Shown in pieces: positions 7,110 to 16,155 of a stretch of DNA of 63,247 nt. The position numbers and the translations under genes are program-made. The stretch's first letter is position 1. Every line of letters begins with the position of its first letter. The notes beneath the pieces are model-generated. The model saw only the letters and a list, made by a program, of their open reading frames with translations, made no database searches and had not been told where the DNA came from. This DNA is from Candidatus Zhuqueibacterota bacterium (GTDB lineage Bacteria; Zhuqueibacterota; Zhuqueibacteria; Residuimicrobiales; Krinioviventaceae): positions 1 to 63,247 of the forward strand of contig JAFGKD010000084.1 of the NCBI GenBank assembly GCA_016928775.1. The letters are read 5' to 3'.

Positions 7110-8606
7110 TTAGCGAATGGACCATGTTCGCAAAAGTTCGACGGACAGATTGAGGCTGAGCTCCCAAAACTTGTCCATGGCGCCGGAGACATTTTCAGCA
7201 TTTTTCACATGCCAATATGAAATCCCGATATCCCCATAAAGCCATAATAGCGGGTGCCAGCGAGCAGCACAGCGATAATTGTCCCCCTGCTCGACAACAC
7301 CGGTTGGAAAAGGCTCTGTGTATATTTGGCCGGCTGGAATATCGCGCCAGGGAGTCGTAAAAACATCGCTAATGCGCCCCTCGCCGCATCGGCGATGCTC
7401 ATACTGCAAAGCAAAGCGAACTGCTGAATATGGTCGATAGCGTATTCCTGCGACCAGGCGGTCAAAATCATTGCCAAGCATATGTCCGATCGGGATATTG
7501 CGGTGCAGATATTTCTCCCACATACCGCCCTGACCATTGTAGGTTCTGTTGGTGATGCGCGTATATTCGGCAAAGATATCCATGCCGCGCAGCAAAAATG
7601 GATCTGACCAATTCAATCCGGCTAACACACCAAACTCGCCGGGCTCCTGATCATCCTGAGCTTCTTTTTCGAATTGTATATCATCCAGCAAATAACTACT
7701 GTAAAGCGTTACATTTTTGGCCGGCATATAAACAACATCCAGACTGGCCATCACGTTCGCGGTTTGGGGTCCATTGAACTGAATCCCGGTATAAAATAGC
7801 AGCGGATTCATCAAGGCAAAGTCATTGCCGGCGTTCGGTCCGCCAAATAGTGCTGTTTCGCTGAGGGCGATCCTTAGATGTTGCATCGGACGTACCTCGA
7901 GTCGATGCCCGGAGAGATAACGATTTTGCTCGGACGGTTCGTCCTCCACCAAATACTCTGTTTTGTCCAACGAACCGGTGAAGAATGAAAATTTTAGCCA
8001 GCGATTTTGCCATGACAGGAATAGATGATCAATCGGTCGAGAGGCGCTGGAAAGGTGCAGAGAGGCATCCAGACCAGGCCCCCACACCAGATAATCCCGC
8101 CCAAACCTGAGGCGCCAGCCTTTATGGTGAAATAAAAGATAAGCCTGCTCCATAAATGCTGCCACACCGCTTTGCCGTTTGCCGATATAGCTGGTATCGG
8201 CATCGAGCTGATTATCGACGTAAAACGTGCCATATACTTGCAATTTTGGATGAATCTGCGCACCAATCGTGGCACGTTGCACCGCATGCCAGCCCTTGAC
8301 TGAACGATCATCGCGTAATGCATTATCCAGCAGCACCCAGCCGAGCGCCCGTTCGGACTCGTCGGATGACGGCAGCAGATTGAGCAACTGCACGCCAGGT
8401 TCATTGTGAACGGCTGCAACAGAATCAAGCGCCATCGTCAGTTCTTGAACCATGAACGGCCTTTCGAGCGGTGATAAATCCCACAACAGACCGCGGTGCC
8501 AATAGTAACGCACGTCGTGTTCAATCCAGTGATGTGGCCGGATAGTCTGCGTCATCAGTTGCGAAGCAATGAACAGAAGAAGAAACGGAATCGATCTAAT
8601 AGGCAT
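7110..8606 (-). CDS. Wzi-like capsule assembly outer-membrane protein
   Basis: 498 residues beginning with a short signal peptide (IPFLLLFIASQ). The body is an alternating-polarity beta-strand pattern with many aromatic girdle residues and typical stretches such as RFGRDYLVWGPG, WQNRWLKFSFFTG and MNPLLFYTG, as in Wzi-family barrels of FCB bacteria. Wzi attaches or organises capsule on the cell surface. An N-terminal segment of about 100 residues (WIEHDVRYYWHRG...) precedes the barrel, as in related proteins. The gene overlaps the 3' end of the phosphoglycosyltransferase gene by 11 bp, so the two are co-transcribed. Family assignment is by pattern, not alignment. Confidence 0.75.
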   Translation of the reverse strand: MPIRSIPFLLLFIASQLMTQTIRPHHWIEHDVRYYWHRGLLWDLSPLERPFMVQELTMALDSVAAVHNEPGVQLLNLLPSSDESERALGWVLLDNALRDDRSVKGWHAVQRATIGAQIHPKLQVYGTFYVDNQLDADTSYIGKRQSGVAAFMEQAYLLFHHKGWRLRFGRDYLVWGPGLDASLHLSSASRPIDHLFLSWQNRWLKFSFFTGSLDKTEYLVEDEPSEQNRYLSGHRLEVRPMQHLRIALSETALFGGPNAGNDFALMNPLLFYTGIQFNGPQTANVMASLDVVYMPAKNVTLYSSYLLDDIQFEKEAQDDQEPGEFGVLAGLNWSDPFLLRGMDIFAEYTRITNRTYNGQGGMWEKYLHRNIPIGHMLGNDFDRLVAGIRYRPYSAVRFALQYEHRRCGEGRISDVFTTPWRDIPAGQIYTEPFPTGVVEQGDNYRCAARWHPLLWLYGDIGISYWHVKNAENVSGAMDKFWELSLNLSVELLRTWSIR

Positions 8607-9999
8607 TCTGATTCATAAAACCTTTAACAATCGTCATGAGGATTATACGCAAATCAAATGAAAAAGACCAGTTTTCAATATAATAAAGATCAAATTCTAT
8701 TCGCTTTTCGATAGAGGTGTCGCCGCGCAGACCGTTCACCTGGGCCCAGCCGGTGAGTCCGGTTTTGACCTGATGGCGAATCATATAGGCGGGAATATCT
8801 TCGCGGAACAATTTGGCAAAGTGTGGTCGCTCCGGCCGCGGGCCGACAACGCTCATATCCCCGCGCAAGACGTTCCAAAATTGCGGCAATTCGTCGAGTG
8901 AAGTGCTGCGCAAAATGGGGCCAATCCAGGTCACGCGGTCATCGTCTTTGGTGGTCCAGCGGGTGTCGCTTTCGCGCTCATCCCGTGCATACATGGTTCT
9001 GAATTTATAAAACCGGAAAGGACGCCCGTGCGTCCCCAATCGCTTCTGGACAAAAAAAACCGGTCCTTTGGACGTCAGCTTGATCATCAGCATAAGAAAG
9101 AGAAACAGCGGGCTGACGATGAGCAGAATCACCAAACTAAAAACGATATCAAAGAGCCGTTTCAAATAGACATATTGCCAGGTATCCACCGGATTGGGGC
9201 GAACGCCAATGAGGGGAATACCATTTAAATTCAAAACCTTGGCGTTTGGATGGATGAACTGGAACAGATCTGGAATGATATTGACCTCAATGCCGGCATA
9301 TTCACATTCTTTAACGACATCATGAATATGCTGTGACTCGTTCATACTGAGCGCGACAACAACGCGGTCGATCAGATGCTCCGATAGCACAGAGCGAATA
9401 TCGGATACATGGCCAAGTATCGGGTAGGATAAATCTTGAATGGAGGCCTGGTGATCATCAAGAAAGCCAATGACGCGATAGCCGGTCTCCCGATGCGTTG
9501 AGATTTCATACGCGAACCGGCGTCCGGTTTGGCCGGCACCAATAATCAACAGATTGCGTTGATTGTAGCCTTTTACCCGCGCCTGCGACAATAAAAGGCG
9601 AAAAATAAAATGCCAACCACCCAAAACAATAAAGGCAAAAGGTGTGAAAAGAATGAGCAGCAGGCGTGAGATGTCGAATGATTTTGAGATAAAACCAATC
9701 GACATGTAAAGAAAAACTGTGAAGACGAGTGCGTAGGCAATTATTTTCCAGTCGGCCCAAAGCGTTTCAATGCGCTTGGATTTATAAAGTCCGAGAGATT
9801 CAGCGACAATCAACCATAAAAAAGAGAGCAGCAGAATATTCGGCAGATAAATCGCCAGCGTCGGGATCGATTGCGCTTCCGGCAAGAGCGGGAAAAAGGC
9901 GAATCGAATATAATAGGCAACCGTGAAACAAAAAATTAACAGCACCAAATCGACAAGTCGCCAAAATCCATTCAAAAAGCCCGATCGTTCACGCAGCAT
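8596..9999 (-). CDS. Undecaprenyl-phosphate sugar phosphotransferase (initiating transferase)
   Basis: 467 residues in the WbaP/WcaJ layout: four to five N-terminal membrane helices, a Rossmann-like domain (IGAGQTGRRFAYE, about 150-260), a further helix near 285-305, then the catalytic domain with YKFRTM, DELPQFWNVLRGDMS and VVGPRPERP, and a C-terminal Gly-Trp-Ala-Gln stretch. This enzyme places the first sugar-phosphate (glucose or galactose type) on undecaprenyl phosphate at the inner membrane. The complete N-terminal region and length favour the undecaprenyl-phosphate glucose phosphotransferase group; the donor cannot be fixed. It overlaps its neighbours on both sides by 11 bp. Confidence 0.9.
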   Translation of the reverse strand: MLRERSGFLNGFWRLVDLVLLIFCFTVAYYIRFAFFPLLPEAQSIPTLAIYLPNILLLSFLWLIVAESLGLYKSKRIETLWADWKIIAYALVFTVFLYMSIGFISKSFDISRLLLILFTPFAFIVLGGWHFIFRLLLSQARVKGYNQRNLLIIGAGQTGRRFAYEISTHRETGYRVIGFLDDHQASIQDLSYPILGHVSDIRSVLSEHLIDRVVVALSMNESQHIHDVVKECEYAGIEVNIIPDLFQFIHPNAKVLNLNGIPLIGVRPNPVDTWQYVYLKRLFDIVFSLVILLIVSPLFLFLMLMIKLTSKGPVFFVQKRLGTHGRPFRFYKFRTMYARDERESDTRWTTKDDDRVTWIGPILRSTSLDELPQFWNVLRGDMSVVGPRPERPHFAKLFREDIPAYMIRHQVKTGLTGWAQVNGLRGDTSIEKRIEFDLYYIENWSFSFDLRIILMTIVKGFMNQNAY

Positions 10000-11212
10000 T
10001 TTTATCCCCTTCCGAGTGATGAACGGAGAGGCAATCTTGAATAATCATCTCAAATTGATTGGTAATGGTGTCAATTTGGAAATATTGTTCCGCAAAAGCC
10101 CGCCCATTGTGCCCCATCAAACGACAACGTTCCGGTTGCTCGTGCAAGGACAGAATGGTTTGTGCCAATTTTTCCGATTCATCCGGCTCCAATACCACGC
10201 CGGTGTCAAACGTTTGCGTCACCTGCGCTGCCAAATTGTTCCTCGGCACAACGAGGAGAACCGGTCGTGCTGCGCAATAAAGCGACCACACCTTTGAAGG
10301 CACGCAATAGACGCCAGCATCGACATCGAGCAAAACGAGCCCCAGATCGGCTGTTGCCAAACAATTCGGCAATTGTTCAAAAGGCTGTAATGGTAGCAGG
10401 AGCATATTATCCAAATGCTTTTCCACCTTTTGCTTGTGCAAATATTCCATTCCGACACCATTAGAAATGAAAACAAACACGATCCAGGGAAACGGCAAAA
10501 GAGCGGTTGCCGCCCGTACAACAATTTCAGGATTCTGCTTCATTCCCATTGTACCGGAGTACAGAACAACAAATTTATCCGCCAACCCATGCTCGAGAGA
10601 GAAGGCATTGGCTTTTCCCAGCACAGGAATGCTGTCGATTGGCGCCCAATTTGGAATGATGTGCAAATTGTTATTAGTAATACGCCAATTTTGCAAAATT
10701 GCAGCAAATGCTTCGGCAATAACAATGATGGCATCCGAACGAGACAACATTTTTTTTTCAAGGCGAAGAAAATACAGCCCAACGACAATTCCCAAAAAGC
10801 CCAATTTTTTAGACAACACGCTTTTTGCGGCGATACCAAGCAGGTCTTGCAACCAATAAATAAATCGTCCTTTAACATCTCGACACGCCCTTTGCAGATG
10901 CTTCTGCGCCTGCAATGGTGTATTGGCCGACAGAATGATATCCGGCCGACGCTGTCGTATCATCGTTGCGACTCGTTCGCCATAAAGCTTTTCACTTTTC
11001 CAGCGCTGGATAAAATGCCCCTTTTGCACTGGCGGGATGTCGATATCGATGGACGTAAAATTCGGGCGATCAGGGGGGAAAGCTGCTGTGGGGCTGCCGC
11101 TCGCCGAGGTATAAACATGCAGCACTTTATAGCCGCGTTCTGTCAGCTCAAGGCTCAGTTCGAGCGGAAAGGCATACCCCCCGTAATCGTTCAGCAGAAT
11201 AAAGACGCTCAT
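9989..11212 (-). CDS. Glycosyltransferase family 4 (WbuB-like)
   Basis: 407 residues with the GT-B double Rossmann layout. The N-terminal half starts VFILLNDYGGYAFPLEL, similar to WbuB-type fucosamine transferases; the C-terminal half has VVLYSGTMGMKQNPE, LATADLGLVLL and a CVPSKVWSLYCAARPVL donor-binding region. It would add one sugar to the lipid-linked repeat unit on the cytoplasmic face. The 4-bp overlap with the upstream methyltransferase gene and 11-bp overlap downstream show operon membership. Donor and acceptor are unknown. Confidence 0.87.
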   Translation of the reverse strand: MSVFILLNDYGGYAFPLELSLELTERGYKVLHVYTSASGSPTAAFPPDRPNFTSIDIDIPPVQKGHFIQRWKSEKLYGERVATMIRQRRPDIILSANTPLQAQKHLQRACRDVKGRFIYWLQDLLGIAAKSVLSKKLGFLGIVVGLYFLRLEKKMLSRSDAIIVIAEAFAAILQNWRITNNNLHIIPNWAPIDSIPVLGKANAFSLEHGLADKFVVLYSGTMGMKQNPEIVVRAATALLPFPWIVFVFISNGVGMEYLHKQKVEKHLDNMLLLPLQPFEQLPNCLATADLGLVLLDVDAGVYCVPSKVWSLYCAARPVLLVVPRNNLAAQVTQTFDTGVVLEPDESEKLAQTILSLHEQPERCRLMGHNGRAFAEQYFQIDTITNQFEMIIQDCLSVHHSEGDKNAA

Positions 11213-12015
11213 GCTGAAATCATGCTTGAATTGTGCGCATAGATATAGAAAAGACGATCCGCAAGCGGTTGCGCAATAGCATGCAAATCATTATCCCGCA
11301 TATTAGTGGAAAAACCATGTTCCTGCAAACAATGGATAATGGACATTGGATCACCGTATTGCGGATGCACTTCGAGGGCAATGTAGCGGATTTTTGCCAG
11401 ACAGGTTACGGATTCAAAAAGCGAAAACTCGCTGCCCTCCACATCCATTTTCAAAAAATCGATAAAATCCAGTTTTTGCTCAGCAAAAATATCATCAATT
11501 GTTTTTGACGGAACGCCACTGCGCGTTAATGCGGTCTCGGCTCCCATATAAGCATTGACAATGCGAATATTTGAAATGCCATTGATTTGCATATTAAACA
11601 CAAGAGCCTGCGCATAATGTGGTTGCGCCTCCACATAAATGACATTGTCCGAAAAGCGCGCCGCTAACAATGAAAAAATGCCGCGATTGCCGCCGAGATC
11701 AACAACATGACGAAAGCGATAATTCAATCTCTCAAATTGAAAATAACAGTTTGAAATATAAATCTCGCGAACAAGCCCGAAAGTATAACTTGGCTCCGGA
11801 ATCAAACGATCAACTGTCTGGCAATCGATACAAAGACGAGCGCCACGATAGCGGATGAATAATTTTCTTGACATCCATTTATCAAGGGCGGTCAGCTTTT
11901 TGGTTCGCAGGATGGTGAAAAAATGGCTAACAAAACCCATCAACATCAGCATGTATTGCTTGAATCCAAGCACATGCAGGGCAGCTAAACCAAGATTGTT
12001 CAAAATTTTGTTCAC
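11209..12015 (-). CDS. FkbM-family methyltransferase
   Basis: 268 residues. The SAM-binding core follows FkbM enzymes: VVDLGGNRGIFSLLAA (motif I), VIYVEAQPHYAQALVFN, and late KMDVEGSEFSLFE, the family signature. Family members O-methylate sugars or polyketides, so this probably caps or decorates a sugar of the exported glycan. The GTG start overlaps the upstream methyltransferase stop (GTGA), and its own stop overlaps the next gene by 4 bp. The N-terminal 90 residues are basic and aromatic and carry no recognised domain. Confidence 0.88.
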   Translation of the reverse strand: MNKILNNLGLAALHVLGFKQYMLMLMGFVSHFFTILRTKKLTALDKWMSRKLFIRYRGARLCIDCQTVDRLIPEPSYTFGLVREIYISNCYFQFERLNYRFRHVVDLGGNRGIFSLLAARFSDNVIYVEAQPHYAQALVFNMQINGISNIRIVNAYMGAETALTRSGVPSKTIDDIFAEQKLDFIDFLKMDVEGSEFSLFESVTCLAKIRYIALEVHPQYGDPMSIIHCLQEHGFSTNMRDNDLHAIAQPLADRLFYIYAHNSSMISA

Positions 12016-12743
12016 GGTTTATTGGCTTCCATATAAAGCGAATCGGGTTTGTATTCTCGATCCAGTTCGTCCACTTCCAGACGATATTTACACCACTGCG
12101 GGATTTGTCCCTGATTATAGACACATACTCTTGGCGCTTTAAAGCCAACATCTGACAAAAGTGCGGCCAAATTTATCCTGTCGTACATCCATTGGTGGGT
12201 TTCGCCGCGCCGTCGTGCATCCCCCAAAACGAGGTTTTCCAAAAACCGCCGAACCGGTTTTTGCCGAGTGGTACCGAACGCTTCCCGCCGAACCGATTGC
12301 TCAATGATCGCGGCGACATATCGATCATGTTTTTTCGCCTCATCAGGATCGTGTTCGCTCAATGATAAATGTGCCAGATAATCCCGGCAGAGTTTTTCCA
12401 TATCCGGCACCGCGACGCGCACTATACCCGCCGATTTGAGGACTCGCTTGCATTCCAACAAAAATTTTCTGGCGACAGGTCGATCGAGATGTTCCAACAT
12501 ATGGGAAAAATAGACAGCATCCACCGAGTCGGCCGCAAACTGGAGCCCTTTTTGTAAATTGTGAACCATAATGTTATCGGACAAGGATGTGAATCGCTCA
12601 AGGCGTTCCCCTTTGAGAGCAAGCGGTGCGAAGAGCCGATAAAGACGATTCGTCTTGAGCTGCAAAAGAGGTGACCAGTCAATGTTGATCACCTCGGGAA
12701 GTGAACTTGTTTTTGTACCACAACCGAGATTTAAAATTTTCAT
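12012..12743 (-). CDS. Class I SAM-dependent methyltransferase
   Basis: 243 residues. It starts directly on motif I, MKILNLGCGTK, followed by EVINIDWSP (acidic loop), then DAVYFSHMLEHLDRP and AGIVRVAVPDMEKL, as in methyltransferases of polysaccharide clusters (the predicted-SAM-methyltransferase / Methyltransf_11 type). I place the start at ATG 12743 because the longer open frame would run 110 bp into the upstream glycosyltransferase gene and adds nothing domain-like. It overlaps the FkbM gene by 4 bp. Substrate unknown; probably a glycan or lipid-linked sugar. Confidence 0.85.
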   Translation of the reverse strand: MKILNLGCGTKTSSLPEVINIDWSPLLQLKTNRLYRLFAPLALKGERLERFTSLSDNIMVHNLQKGLQFAADSVDAVYFSHMLEHLDRPVARKFLLECKRVLKSAGIVRVAVPDMEKLCRDYLAHLSLSEHDPDEAKKHDRYVAAIIEQSVRREAFGTTRQKPVRRFLENLVLGDARRRGETHQWMYDRINLAALLSDVGFKAPRVCVYNQGQIPQWCKYRLEVDELDREYKPDSLYMEANKP

Positions 12744-12756
12744 AGCCTCTTCCCTA

Positions 12757-13977
12757 TCAGTCTTTTCCCGGATGTTCTGACAGAATTTTTTGATAGAGAT
12801 AAACAAATTGTTGAGCGGATTTTTCCCAGGTATTGAGACGGGCTCGTAACGTGCTCGATTTCGCACCCATTGTGCGCAGCGCTGTTTTCGGCATGGCCAG
12901 CAGCCTTTTCAACGTTGTTTCAATCTCGCGCTGAACAGGCGGCACGCAGAAACCGCAGCCATACTGATCAAGCATGTGCCAGGGTGTCGCCGTTGTCGTT
13001 AACACGGGTATCTCGAACGCCAAGGCTTCAGCAATGACGTTGCCAAAATTTTCTGCATAGGACGGCAGCACAAAAAGGTCAGCCCGGCGAAATAAAGCCC
13101 ATTTTCGATCTTCCAACACCTCACCCGTGAACACGACCGAATCCCTGACACCATATCGGTCAACGAGCTGTCGAACAATTCTGCTGAATCCCTGATAATC
13201 CGGCCCGGCCAGCACCAAAACGACACCGGTAAAAGACTCTTTCAGGTTCCCCCACGACTGGATGAGCATATCCAGTCCCTTTTGTGGACTCAGTCGGGAT
13301 AGAAACAGCACCACTCGCTTGCCGCGCAATTTCGGCCACACCGCATCCGCGTCCTGTTTCTTTGGCAGGTTTTCCGGGGAAATGGTGTCAACACCGTTTG
13401 GGATGATGACAATATTACCGTTCACGCCAAATGATCTCGCATGCTCGACCTCCTGCGGTGCGGTCGCATGAATCGCATCCGCGCGTTGGAGAATGGGCTT
13501 GACATAAGACCGGAAACCGAACATTTTTTTGCTGCGTCGAATTTCGAACATATAAGGATCAAGACCGTTGCGCAGGGCCACAATATAGGGTTTATGTAAA
13601 TGCCGGGCATACCAGGCGGCGACCGTCACTGGATAGGTATAAATGCCATTGACGTGCACAATATCGCACTCGGAGATAACACGTTTGATAATCACATGGC
13701 CAAAGGGAGATGGCGCGCTCTTGCCGGTCAAAATAAATCGATACGGCGAGATGCGAAGACATGGTTGCTCAAAACGTTTGAATTGTTTGAGTGAAATTCT
13801 GCCAGCAAGACTCGCATCGCTGGTGATGACCGACACGTTGATGTTCAATTTTGCCAACGCTCTGGATAGTTGAAAACCTGCTTCAGTCACCCCGCCGAAT
13901 CCGGTTGAGGGAGGATAGTGGGTTGTCACAAATGCGACTTTAATCGTGATCTCGCGGGATTTTTGTTTTCTTTTCAA
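12757..13977 (-). CDS. Glycosyltransferase family 4
   Basis: 406 residues, a classic GT4. The N-terminal part has VTTHYPPSTGFGGVTEAGFQ, with IVHVNGIYTYP and VIIPNGVDTISPEN; the C-terminal part has RGKRVVLFLSRLSPQKGLDM, ALFRRADLFVLPSYAENFGN and IAEALAFEIPVL, the EX7E donor-binding region. It extends the repeat unit on the inner membrane. The only upstream start-like codon in frame is a TTG at 13977, which overlaps the previous gene by 38 bp; a later non-ATG start just before VAFVTTHYPP is possible, so the N-terminus is uncertain. Confidence 0.9.
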   Translation of the reverse strand: MKRKQKSREITIKVAFVTTHYPPSTGFGGVTEAGFQLSRALAKLNINVSVITSDASLAGRISLKQFKRFEQPCLRISPYRFILTGKSAPSPFGHVIIKRVISECDIVHVNGIYTYPVTVAAWYARHLHKPYIVALRNGLDPYMFEIRRSKKMFGFRSYVKPILQRADAIHATAPQEVEHARSFGVNGNIVIIPNGVDTISPENLPKKQDADAVWPKLRGKRVVLFLSRLSPQKGLDMLIQSWGNLKESFTGVVLVLAGPDYQGFSRIVRQLVDRYGVRDSVVFTGEVLEDRKWALFRRADLFVLPSYAENFGNVIAEALAFEIPVLTTTATPWHMLDQYGCGFCVPPVQREIETTLKRLLAMPKTALRTMGAKSSTLRARLNTWEKSAQQFVYLYQKILSEHPGKD

Positions 13978-14788
13978 TCATCTTGACCTGAATCATCAAT
14001 TCATAAATCAAATAGAGCAGACAATAGACCAAACCCGCCCGTCCCTCAACAAATCCCCATCGCACAATGTAGCTGTAAAAAAACCGCAATAAAGGACGAC
14101 CGGGTAGTCGAAAGGAAAGTTGTCGCAGTGCCTGACGTCGTTTATGTAAATCTCGACTAAAGAGCGCTTTTAAATTTTCGACAGTATGATAGGAGGAGGT
14201 GAAATACGCATCACATTCCATTGACGAGAGCCGGTTATGTTTGTACAACCATTGTGTCAATCCTTTGGAAAAGCAATAGTGAATATATGGCGCTGAAAGA
14301 TAGCCGACCCGGCCGAGGACATCCCAGGTTTCGCCATGCCCGGTGATCGCATTTTTAAAAGTCACAGCTCCCATGCGGCAGAGTCGTGGATGCCAGACCG
14401 GAAAATGTGAACTCTTTTTTACCCATGTGCCGAACAACATCACTTTAAAAGTGACATAGTAAGCTGCGATAGCGGGATTCTTTATCGCCTGGTGAATTTC
14501 AGTAGCAAGCTCCTTTGTAATGACTTCATCCGCATCGACAAAAAGCACCCATTCGGTTTCAATGCGCGTCTGTGTCAAGGCCCAATTGCGTTGGTCAGCA
14601 AATCCGGGCCAGGCATGTTCGTAGATATCACAATTCCATTGTCGCGCGATAGCCAGCGTTCCATCACTGCTGCCCGAATCGACGACAACAATTTTTTGGC
14701 ACCAGGTTAGCGAGTTCAGGCAGCGAGGCAAGTCTTGTTCCTCATTCAACGTGAGAACGATGGCTGTAATCGGGCTCCCTTTGTCCAT
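13940..14788 (-). CDS. Glycosyltransferase family 2 (WaaE/KdtX-like)
   Basis: 282 residues. GT-A fold with ITAIVLTLNEEQDLPRCLN, VDSGSSDGT and the metal-binding VLFVDADEVI. The following VWHPRLCRMG and GHGETWD match the lipopolysaccharide core beta-1,4-glucosyltransferase (WaaE) subgroup. A hydrophobic C-terminal stretch (VYCLLYLIYELMIQ) suggests membrane association. I use the ATG at 14788 because it overlaps the flippase stop as ATGA; an earlier in-frame start at 14824 would overlap the flippase by 37 bp. It may act on LPS core or on the capsule repeat unit. Confidence 0.9.
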   Translation of the reverse strand: MDKGSPITAIVLTLNEEQDLPRCLNSLTWCQKIVVVDSGSSDGTLAIARQWNCDIYEHAWPGFADQRNWALTQTRIETEWVLFVDADEVITKELATEIHQAIKNPAIAAYYVTFKVMLFGTWVKKSSHFPVWHPRLCRMGAVTFKNAITGHGETWDVLGRVGYLSAPYIHYCFSKGLTQWLYKHNRLSSMECDAYFTSSYHTVENLKALFSRDLHKRRQALRQLSFRLPGRPLLRFFYSYIVRWGFVEGRAGLVYCLLYLIYELMIQVKMIEKKTKIPRDHD

Positions 14789-16149
14789 CAGGCGGGCAGC
14801 ATCTTTTCTTTTCGTAGCAAGCAAAAAACAGACGGATCAAAATGGACGACACGAATAGCCATTATAACGAGCGTAACATTCCACATCACCAAAATAATAC
14901 CGGACGCTATTGCCGCACCTGTTGCCCCCCATTTGGGGATCAAGATGATATTTAGCACAAGAGCAACGAAGACTGTGACAGCCATCACTTTGGCGGTCAA
15001 GTTCTGGTGTCCGGTTAAATTGAGGAGAAAAGAAGCCGGTCCCATGAGCGTTTTGATTGTCTGACCCGCCAACAAGATGAGCAAAATAAAATAGCCATCG
15101 ACAAACTCGTGCCCGAACAGGTTAAGGATCGATCGACCGAACACAACGATGAGCAGCGTCGTGCAGCAGGTAAAGACCGCAATACCTTTGGCCGAGAATC
15201 GCAGAATCGATTGCAGCGCATCTCTATTCTGCGCGTAATATAATTCGCTGATCATTGGCGCAGCAATTGAATTGATGGCCATCAAAATAAAAGTAGCGAG
15301 AATAACAATGCGTGATGCGGCAGAAAAAATTGCGATATCTTCAGCGGGGCGGAAAAAGCCCAAAAAAAGAATCGACGCCTGACTGAGAATGATATCCATC
15401 CCGTTCATTAAAAACATTGGTAATGATGTGCGCAGCCAGAATTTTGTATCTTTCATCCTGGGGACTGTTTTCGCAGCGACAGGAGTCTTTTGCAAAAGCA
15501 AGAATGTTCCCAGGACAAAAGCAACAGCGACAACCGCGAGCTGAATGAGCCAGGCGCTCGTTGCATCCAGTTGCCTGAAAAAACAGGTGACGCTGTACGC
15601 CAACAATATTGTCAAAATTGGCCGCACCACACTTTCCGGCAGGTCAGCTAACACAACCTTTTTAAAAGCGCGCAGCGCTGCTTGCCTGATGACCGTCAGG
15701 GTATAAAATGGCAGCACAACCAACATGATGCGTATGGGAAGAATCCATTGTGCCTGGATAAATTTTTCAAAAATCCCGATAAAAAGATTGCCAATAACAG
15801 CCAGAGCAATCGAGATTAATCCGGTATGCAAAAAGGAGGCGTGCAAAATTCCACCTAATCGCCCCCAATCCTTTTTTATTGTATATTCCGGGATGAAGCG
15901 AAGAAGCGAGGTGTCAAATCCCAGCTTGGCCGGAATAATCAAGATCATAAGCCAGCTGAGGGCATAGGAGTAGATGCCGAATTGATCGGCACCACACAGG
16001 CGAGCCAGCACCACCTGGCTTGCAAACAAAAGACCGGAGCCTATAAATTTTATGACAAAGGAGCCCACAGCACCTTTAAAAAAGACACCTTGGTGGTGGT
16101 CACTTCGGATGTGATCAAAGGTTGCCTGGATGCTATTTATTATGCTCAT
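14788..16149 (-). CDS. Oligosaccharide flippase (Wzx-like, MOP superfamily)
   Basis: 453 residues, with 12 or more hydrophobic segments spread evenly along the length, and the family opening KGAVGSFVIKFIGSGLLFASQVVLARLCGADQFGIYSYALS (the last part, GADQFGIYSYA, is the RfbX/Wzx signature; PS-Pol_syn). Wzx flips undecaprenyl-linked repeat units to the periplasmic face for polymerisation. The gene lies 6 bp after the GT9 gene and shares an ATGA junction with the GT2 gene, within the polysaccharide operon. Confidence 0.9.
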   Translation of the reverse strand: MSIINSIQATFDHIRSDHHQGVFFKGAVGSFVIKFIGSGLLFASQVVLARLCGADQFGIYSYALSWLMILIIPAKLGFDTSLLRFIPEYTIKKDWGRLGGILHASFLHTGLISIALAVIGNLFIGIFEKFIQAQWILPIRIMLVVLPFYTLTVIRQAALRAFKKVVLADLPESVVRPILTILLAYSVTCFFRQLDATSAWLIQLAVVAVAFVLGTFLLLQKTPVAAKTVPRMKDTKFWLRTSLPMFLMNGMDIILSQASILFLGFFRPAEDIAIFSAASRIVILATFILMAINSIAAPMISELYYAQNRDALQSILRFSAKGIAVFTCCTTLLIVVFGRSILNLFGHEFVDGYFILLILLAGQTIKTLMGPASFLLNLTGHQNLTAKVMAVTVFVALVLNIILIPKWGATGAAIASGIILVMWNVTLVIMAIRVVHFDPSVFCLLRKEKMLPA

Positions 16150-16155
16150 TGTTGA

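Noticed and set aside
12744..12866. N-terminal extension of the methyltransferase gene
   Set aside because: It overlaps the upstream glycosyltransferase gene by 110 bp and adds no domain; the ATG at 12743 opens directly on the SAM-binding motif.
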